64,000 nucleotides of DNA from Acheta domesticus. Its lineage: Eukaryota > Arthropoda > Insecta > Orthoptera > Gryllidae. Under the pieces are notes generated by a model. The model made no database searches, had not been told where the DNA came from, and was given only the letters and a program-made list of their open reading frames with translations. The first letter of the stretch is position 1. Each line of letters begins with the position of its first letter. The stretch is from NCBI GenBank assembly GCA_031308135.1, contig JAHLJT010008446.1, forward strand, positions 167,172,887 to 167,236,886. Reading direction: 5' to 3'. Positions 57,331 through 64,000 of this stretch are shown here, one piece after another. The translations under genes and the position numbers were made by a program.

Positions 57331-58797
57331 GTTTATGCAGCTAAGTTTCAACTGTTTTGCTTCTTCTTATAGAAAAAATACCACTATACAGGTTTATTTC
57401 TCCCCGTAGAAACATGATATCGGCATGGCACACGTATATTTGTATTTCAAACGTTAAACATGTCTAAAAAACGTAAGTATGGCTCGTGTACCTGTTAAAC
57501 GTCACACTTATAAAACGTTTACTACTTTAGAGGTTAATATCTCACGTTCGAACATTCCAATTGGTATGGCACATACAGACTCGTCTTCCAGACATTAAAA
57601 TCAATGAAAAAATATTTGTCTCATGTGTGTACCTATGATACATGGATTAGTGACAAATTTGACATCTTTGAACCAGTATGGTATCTACTTAGAGACGCCG
57701 AAGCGGTATGGCGTGGCCATAATGGGCCATAATGGGCCCATTTTGGACCATAATGGGCCAAAAGAATTTTCTACCATTAGACCACAAAATAGAGCTCGTA
57801 ATCCAAGCGGGGATAAAAAATGACACGTTTAATTCAGTATGGCGGACAGTTCGAGACGGCGCTTCGGTATGGCATACAACTCCTTCTCACTTTGACTACG
57901 TAACGAACAATATACAACTAGAATTAGCTGTGTACTCATTCCCCATTTGCGTAGTAGTTTTCGAAATATTTAAAAAATTGCGCGGCGCAACGCCGACACT
58001 TACAGGCCGCCATACTTGCGTCAAACATACTACTTGTTCCTAATCACACCAGCTAACTTCTCAAAACATTATAGCTTAGAGCTTATCCTATGTCGATTTT
58101 CTTGATGGCTCCCGGTCGATGTACTGATTCGAATGCTTTTGATTCTATAGTGCTAGAACAACCTACAGCTGAGTAATTTACAAAAGAGTAAATATCTTCA
58201 AACACGAAAAATGGCCGACGGCGTGAAACAAAAGTGGCAGCCGTTTGTAAACCAGGTACAATAAAAAGGTTGAAAAAGTTTTTGAACAGCCAAAACATAG
58301 GGAAATGTGTGAACAAAATATGATTTTTTTCGAGGTGGTCGAGCGACTAGTACTGGAGCACTTTAAAATGGACTGCCACGCTCGAAAAAACTTCCGAAGA
58401 GTCTCTTGCGAAATGAGTGATTTTGGATCTGTGGCCCCGTTCCATTAGAGGTGCGATATTAGAAAAAATGTAGATGATGCATAAACAATATACTAAATTA
58501 TGTTCTCTATTTAATAATAGATATATAGATTAGATTTATTACTAAGTTTTTAATTATGGTTGAGAACTTCGTAGCCGAATACACTAGCTTAACATTACAA
58601 ACCTTAACAACTTTACAAACTTTACAAATTAACACAAACCGTGTAAGCTTTCATAGCACTCCACATCACCACACTTAACCGCAATCCGGATCACTGGGCT
58701 GTATTGTCTTTGTTACATTCTTTTCCCTCAACTTCACCACGCCACCACACTTCTCGCCACTGCACATAATTAAAAATATTTTATTCATTTATTTAAT
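57331..58797. other. No gene seen; GGCCATAAT word cluster
   Basis: At 57712-57762 CCATAATGGGCC occurs three times, once near the inverted GGCCCATTTTGG. The 103-codon frame 57732-58043 and other frames have no motif. Confidence 0.4.
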
Positions 58798-60345
58798 AAA
58801 TAATAATAATAATAACAACAGCAACTCCACCCAGGGAGTACACGACCTTGCAGTTGGTGGTGGAGCTTGAGTACCCTCATTAGCCTGAGAGCTGTGTCAG
58901 TGGTAGCCTAGCTACCGGTGGGGCCTCCCTTGCTGAATAGGTTGAAGGTGAGGGGTCAGAAGAAATATTTCATTTTGAGGAGATTGAGAAGTAAGCAGAG
59001 AGGGAAGGGTCATGCACGTTTGGATATCGTGTTATCTGCCCATGGAGGGTACAGGAGAGAAACTGAGTTGGCACACCAGGCCACCGATTAGAATGGAGGC
59101 CCGAACCTTGCATTAGCCAGCGAAGGAGGCTGCCTTCAGCAGTCAGTGAAAATCCCGTAGTGTTTAGTAATGCCGACTGGCGATCGGAAGGGACCCTTGC
59201 TGGACCCTGCGGGAAGATGCCCCGAGGTCACTGTGGGTCGCAGTAGCGGATGGCAGGAAACAACCCAAGGGTGAAGCGTGATCTGTGAACTCGAACTTGC
59301 GTCCTGCGAATCTTCACTTAAAACCAATGAACAAAATGGATAGAACAAGAAATGCAATGAATCTTCACGTGCCTTGTTCTACCAATGTCCTTTACCTGTT
59401 CAAAAACCAAGCTAATGTCATCTTGTCGACGTCTGGCCATCCCACGGATGTTAGTCCCAGGGACCCAGAGCCGGCAGTAGCTCGAAGCCATCGTCAGAGG
59501 TGGACACGGGATGAATTGAAGGAGGTGATGTGGTGCTTTTACCATGCAAAAGCGAAAAATGGGGGCTCAGAAATAGAACGGCGATTTCAAGATATGGAGA
59601 GAACGGAACCCGGATATGAGACACACTCTGGACTCAAAGAAGTTTGCCAGTCAACGATGATACACACTCAGCAGCAGAAAATTCACAGCAGAACAACTTG
59701 CTGACATTCAGAGAAACGCGGAGTATGTTCTTCGATCGGACTACACACATGACGAACACGTTGAATTTCAAAACGATGGTCATGCTGAAGGTTGATCTCT
59801 TTCCAATGATACACACGTCAGTGGTGAAAATTCATCTGACAATGAATTACACGATAACGACATGACGCGAAATCTCCTCCGACGCGAGATAGAAAGAGTT
59901 CGTCTACTTTCAGCTGAATCTCGTTCACCGTTGAGGAGATTATACGAAAATGTCACAGCCAGGAGAGTGATAGAGACAGCAAATTTGGTCTAAAATGAGG
60001 TGGTACAGTACCCAGATAGAGATCTAGATATTCTGAAATCAATCACATCGTGTATGCTACTAGATATCTGGTCTCTCAGATAATTTTGGGGCCAGCCAAG
60101 AACGCCGAAGGGGGGCAGCAAAAAAGAGTAAAAAGCCCAGTACCCCCATGAACAAAGATAATTATGAAACGGATAGCCGACACTCGGCGTGAAATATCAC
60201 TCTTAGCTGAGGCATCTTCTAAATCAACGCACAAAACATATTCAATGTTTAACAAAAATACCAAATTCAAAATGACAGAAACAGACTAATCGTAGTTGAG
60301 AAAATTAAAGAGAAAATTCAAACATTGGCGAAGATGGACAGCTTG
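58798..60345 (+). mobile_element. 5' part of an R4/Dong-type LINE after (TAA)n
   Basis: The array AATAATAATAATAA (about 58800-58814) runs into a GC-richer leader (GGAGTACACGACCTTGCAGT) of about 470 bases without open frame, then into the coding start of an R4-type LINE. Dong elements are known to insert in TAA repeats, which fits. The element is broken off at about 60345, before the RT. Confidence 0.65.
59285..60345 (+). pseudogene. R4/Dong-type LINE ORF, N-terminal part
   Basis: The first frame gives HRQRWTRDELKEVMWCFYHA (about 59488-59545), a Myb-like block found at the start of R4-type proteins. A +1 frameshift near 59585 leads to FKIWRERNPDMRHTLDSKKF, ASQRRYTLSSRKFTAEQLAD and DIQRNAEYVLRS. 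Further on, after more breaks, come NLLRREIERVRLLSAESRSP and KRIADTRREISLLAEASSKS (about 60165-60225), VEKIKEKIQTLAKMD (to about 60340), the coiled, basic linker that precedes the RT. The Met at 59285 is in frame with the first block and could be the original start. Confidence 0.7.
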
Positions 60346-62110
60346 ATCGGAGGTGAAAATGTTTAATTATATTGGCATGGATCATCTTCCAGACTGGACA
60401 CAGATGCACAGTCACTGTCACTGTCCAAAAGTAACTCAATTTTGCGAGTTGTTAGCGATTGTTCTCGACAAGCCATTTCTACTTCAAAAAGCACAGGACC
60501 CAAGCGCAAGCAGCAACTATTAGCAGAATACGACTGCGATCGCCCGTGAGAAGCGTGGGCCGAGGCGGGTTTGTTATGACTGGGGTGTGTGACAGGAGAT
60601 AGTAGACAATGAAGCGCTATATATAAGTACAAGGGCCTAAAGAAGAATGCGCCCTAACAAAAGAAAAGCTTTGATGAGCTGAAGAGATATTTATATGGAA
60701 CCACGTCTTTGGTTTATGCCAATACAATAAAATATTAAGACATTGCAAATAATACAATACAATAGATAACAAAATATGAAAACGATATATTTATTGCACT
60801 GATATAAACTTGATTTTACCCTATTGTTATCTGCTACTGTAGAAAAAATATATTTCTAATACAATTTAATTATTACATACAAAGTTAAAAGAATATATTA
60901 TGGAACAAATTTGTGAAAGTTATATGTACATGCCCCATGAAACCCAAATTCCGTTATAAATTGCACACAGAAATCATCTCTTCTGTTCTTACTGTGGTAT
61001 GTGAACTTATTATAATTTATTGCCGTTAGAGCGGCGTCTCCAGGCGAATGTTGAATGGCGATCAACATTCGCCTATGTTTCTCAAGCTGCGGCGCACTGT
61101 AGAAGCATGAAAAGTCAGAGCAGCCCACGCTCCCTTTCGCGCCTCAAGACCGTACTCCGTCAACACCTCCCCGCCGGATGGCGTAGGCCGGAGCGCGGAA
61201 CGTGAGAATCGCCGCGCCGCTGCTTGTCACCCGTCAGCAAGCGATAGATAAGAGCCGTCGGACGTCTCCGGAGGTCAAGCGAAAAATATCCCATTGGTAC
61301 CGCTGGGTTGAAATGCTCTGGGAAACCTCTTTCCCATTAGTCTTTTAAAGGATAGTGTACTGGAATGTGTCAACACAATTGTCACCCGTGAACCTGCCGG
61401 ATAGCTTCTACTCGATGCCTCTGCTTGGTGATTTGGAATCGGGGACGTGCTTTTCGTAACAAAACAGACACATACACAAATTTTACAACGAACATTTAAT
61501 TTTTAAATTGATGAGGTTAAGAATGATGTGCAATGATTTACAAAATTACCTTGCGGCTAAATACCTTTTATCTCATAATTTCTAAATGGTCTAATTGATC
61601 ATGATAATATAATAACAAGTGAAGCTAAGCCGCATTTACTTATGCCAACGATGATGGCGTATGACTTTCTCCTCTGCGATTTGGAGTCCTTCTGCATTAT
61701 TGCGGTAACAAAGCTGATATTACCGTATTTGGTGACTTCCTGGCAGGGAGACTCTCCAGCTGGCGTCGTCCTCGGGGCAGACGGGGGAAGGCGTCTTGCC
61801 TTTAACTGCGCTCAAGGTCGACCGGGTCCCAGCAGTCCGGCCCGTCTCGGCCGTACAGGTCGCTCAATCAGCTATAATAACACCCAGTCACCATAAAGCG
61901 TCATCGGCAGCGACAGCAGCGGCGGATTAACTTTTGTCTCTGGCCGGGCGGCTCGCGAATGGCTCATGCGAATGGCGTAGGCGAAGACGGCGTGCGATCG
62001 CGAATACTGCCGGTCATTTGCGCGGGTGGCAAAGTCCAGATCGGCTAATGCTCGTATCGCGAATTATGAAACTCAGTACACGCAAAAACTAATGCGTAAA
62101 CCTGCATCGC
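60346..62110. other. Unrecognised; GC-rich patches and a small hairpin
   Basis: On the minus strand at about 60476-60363 MACREQSLTTRKIELLLDSD followed by an acidic SDCASVSSLEDD and a stop resembles the acidic start of a piggyBac-type transposase, and a TATATATAG word lies upstream, but this is weak. GGCGAATGTTGA at 61043-61054 pairs exactly with 61062-61073. CpG-rich patches at 61020-61260 and 61740-61990 carry frames without motifs. Confidence 0.3.
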
Positions 62111-62341
62111 ATGTCTCTTGCTGACGCTAGTTCTCTGATAAGTGAGAGCAATTGGCAACTCTTCCTGACACTAATTCTCGCGTAAGTCTACGAGAACAAC
62201 TCATGTCTCTCCCCGATGCTGATTCTATCACAAGTCTCTCATGTGTAAGTGAGAGCAATTGGCGACTCTCTCCGATGCTGGATCTATCGTAAGTCTAAGA
62301 GAAGAAGACCTCTCTCCCGAATGCTAGTTCCTTCATAACTG
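62111..62341. repeat. Degenerate minisatellite, about five units
   Basis: Units start at about 62111, 62158, 62203, 62265 and 62309, each opening with TCTCT..C.GA.GCT.. TTC and followed by TAAGT; two units also share GTGAGAGCAATTGGC. Unit length varies from about 44 to 62 bases. Confidence 0.7.
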
Positions 62342-62914
62342 TTTTTCACGAAGTTCTCCCGTCCTAACGAGAGCTCCGGTACCCCCTCTCGTTCTGTAGG
62401 TTTACCCTGATTGAAGGAAATTAAATTTTGGTGGAGTGGCGGGGCGTAGCTCCGGCCAATGCCTCGCCTTCTCGCAGTCGAAAATTTCAAATGCGAATTT
62501 GGGCGTTGGAGCCGCGGAGCGTTGTTTTGCTCCGCGGTCCGCGACAAAGTCGTTGCAACCCACATTTCGGGGATGGCACGTGTGGCACAGTTCGTTTGGT
62601 CGTAAACATGCAGTGGGTGTTTGTCTCAGTGCCGGGGCTTTGATGAGGGCGCCTCCGAGAGGGACAATGCCTGCTCTTACCTCCCCCGAGTCGTGGCCGT
62701 CGGCGGCGCGGCTCGGCTACAAAGGGAGCTATGGTCGTAAAAGTTTCAATCGCACCCCGCTTCGAAAGTGACCTGGCTCGCCAGCGCGAGAGGCATGGCC
62801 GTCCCCCCTCGTTCGTCGCTCGCCGATCGAATCAAAATTCATATAAGATTTAACTAATATCACTTGATATGTCGTTCACGGCAGGTCGTACCCTTACAGT
62901 AGAAAGTTATAACT
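62342..62914. other. GC-rich, unrecognised
   Basis: Overlapping frames on both strands (62428-62643, 62436-62771, 62284-62565) arise in GC-rich DNA and show no family motif. Confidence 0.3.
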
Positions 62915-64000
62915 GCAGCCATAACTGACAGAATGTACAGACACCTAGAGAAAAAACCATCTGATGCCAGTTGAACAAAAACCGTGTCGTAAAGGTTCTT
63001 GTGGCTGTAAGGAAATTTTACTACTGAATAAAGTCATCTTGAATGATGTAAAGTAACGAAAGCGTGATTTGAGCATGGCTTGGATTGCCTACCAAAAGGC
63101 CTTTGACAGTGTACCACACGATTAGATTTTAAAGACCCTGGAAATATACCGATTTCATCCTAGACTTATTAAGATCTGCAAGACTGTACGTGGTGTACGA
63201 GGTGTACGAGTTTACTAATACACAGCGGAAAGGAAGCAGTACAAACCAGAAGTATTCAGATTAACAGTTTTTTTCAAGGAGATTGACTATCCCTTCTGTT
63301 GTTTTGCATTAGTTTGATCTCACTTAGTTTGACCCCCTTTAGACAGTTGTCACAAGCTCACTTTTGTTACAAGCTCCATGGCGATGAAAGTACCAGTATC
63401 ACAAGTCAATTTAAAAAGAAGAAAACTGACGTCAGAGAGAATTAAAATTGATATGCATATTGTGATTCAAAATCTTGGGCCAGGTAAAACTTACAAATAT
63501 CTGGACATTGAAGAATGTAAGACCATCTCGAACGACACAATGAAAGAGAGAATTCGGAAGGAGTATTACAGAAGAGTGAGACTTGGCCTGCAGTCCGCTC
63601 AGAACTCCAGAAATAAAATATCTGCAATTGGTAGTGTGGCGGTGCCTGTAGTCGGGCACAGTTGCCGATTAGTGGTCTGGACTGAGCAAGAAATTCGAAT
63701 CATGGATCGAAAAAACAGAAAACTGGTAACAATGCATCATGCCGTCCACCCTTGCACTGATGTACATAGACTTTACGTGTCAAGTAAGGAAGGAGGAAAA
63801 GGCCTGAGACAAATTGAAGCCTCCTGGTGCAATGTACTAGTTGGAAATGGAAACTAATAATCAGTCATAAAGACGATCCTCTAATGAGGTAGCTCATGAA
63901 ATCTGACCGAAGAATGGGATACAGATGGGATACAGCACTTAATGTAGCAGTAAGCTTTGCAAAGAAAACTATGCAACATTAGGCGAAGAGTAGAAGCACT
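62915..64000 (+). pseudogene. R4/Dong-type LINE, RT to C-terminus, runs off the window
   Basis: Read in order: HLMPVEQKPCRKGSCGCKE (about 62958-63010), DLSMAWIAYQKAFDSVPHD (about 63066-63120), a degraded QGD.L..LLFC RT block (about 63278-63312), then an internal deletion that removes the YMDD catalytic box. Next come VNLKRRKLTSERIKIDMHIV, LGPGKTYKYLDIEECKT, RRVRLGLQSAQNSRNKISAI, IMDRKNRKLVTMHHAVHPCT and VSSKEGGKGLRQIEASW to 63857, and after a stop DPLMR and SLNVAVSFAKK-like sequence near the end. The Met at 63378 of the 159-codon frame is internal, not a start. It may be the other half of the 58.8-60.3 kb element. Confidence 0.85.

Noticed and set aside
63378..63857. 159-codon frame as an independent gene
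   Set aside because: It matches the interior of R4-type LINE proteins after an internal deletion; the Met is not a start.

Overview
The window looks like intergenic or intronic DNA from a large, AT-rich arthropod genome, most likely an insect. No host gene could be recognised with confidence. Almost everything that can be named is a decayed transposable element. The reasons for an insect-like genome are the mix of Tc1/mariner, pogo-like, hAT, Ty3/gypsy, Ty1/copia, Penelope-like, Jockey/CR1-type and R4/Dong-type remnants, several tRNA-derived SINE families, abundant microsatellites, and no operon-like packing of genes. Which insect order is not decided by anything seen here; a large-genome lineage such as stick insects, cockroaches or crickets is only a guess. 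A run of exactly 100 N at 57097-57196 marks an assembly gap.

Layout, left to right. 1-2.7 kb: a GC-rich block of unknown nature, then a Tc1-like element with both ends. 2.7-14.2 kb: AT-rich DNA holding two copies of a pogo-like non-autonomous element, two copies of a SINE-like repeat, a decayed conserved insect open frame near 7.4 kb, and copies of a dispersed repeat with GACGGACAG-type tracts (called family X here). 14.2-16.8 kb: a Ty3/gypsy protease/RT/RNase H relic followed directly by a younger Tc1-like element. 17.6-19.2 kb: a 1.64 kb element made mostly of two inverted arms of about 470 bp. 20-23 kb: a CpG-rich block with a perfect 23-bp hairpin beside it. 25.0-28.8 kb (minus strand): a LINE ORF1 fragment, a mariner/IS630-type transposase and an R4-like LINE. 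29-36.6 kb: SINEs, a pogo-like element, a 236-bp palindromic MITE touching a Penelope-like GIY-YIG fragment, and family X.

36.6-46 kb: a hAT element with its 3' terminus, a nearly complete but dead LINE (LINE-A, minus strand), a second LINE-A copy fused to family X, a 274-bp tandem repeat and an 800-bp inverted-repeat structure. 46-56 kb: another non-autonomous element with terminal inverted repeats, a third LINE-A copy (plus strand), a SINE with a 19-A tail, a second LINE type (LINE-B) broken by a MITE, a mariner-type transposase N-terminus and a Ty1/copia fragment. 57-64 kb: a second copy of SINE-1 at the gap, the 5' part of an R4/Dong-like LINE sitting directly after a (TAA)n array, GC-rich unrecognised DNA with a minisatellite, and the 3' part of an R4-like LINE running off the window end.

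None of the coding relics is intact. Stops, frameshifts, internal deletions or lost catalytic residues were found in every one. The genes therefore do not work together as a pathway; the window records successive waves of insertion. No new functional system can be claimed. The most interesting leads are the long-arm inverted-repeat element, the palindromic MITE, family X, the R4-like LINE/TAA association, and the CpG-rich block near 21.4 kb, which is the best candidate for a host promoter.
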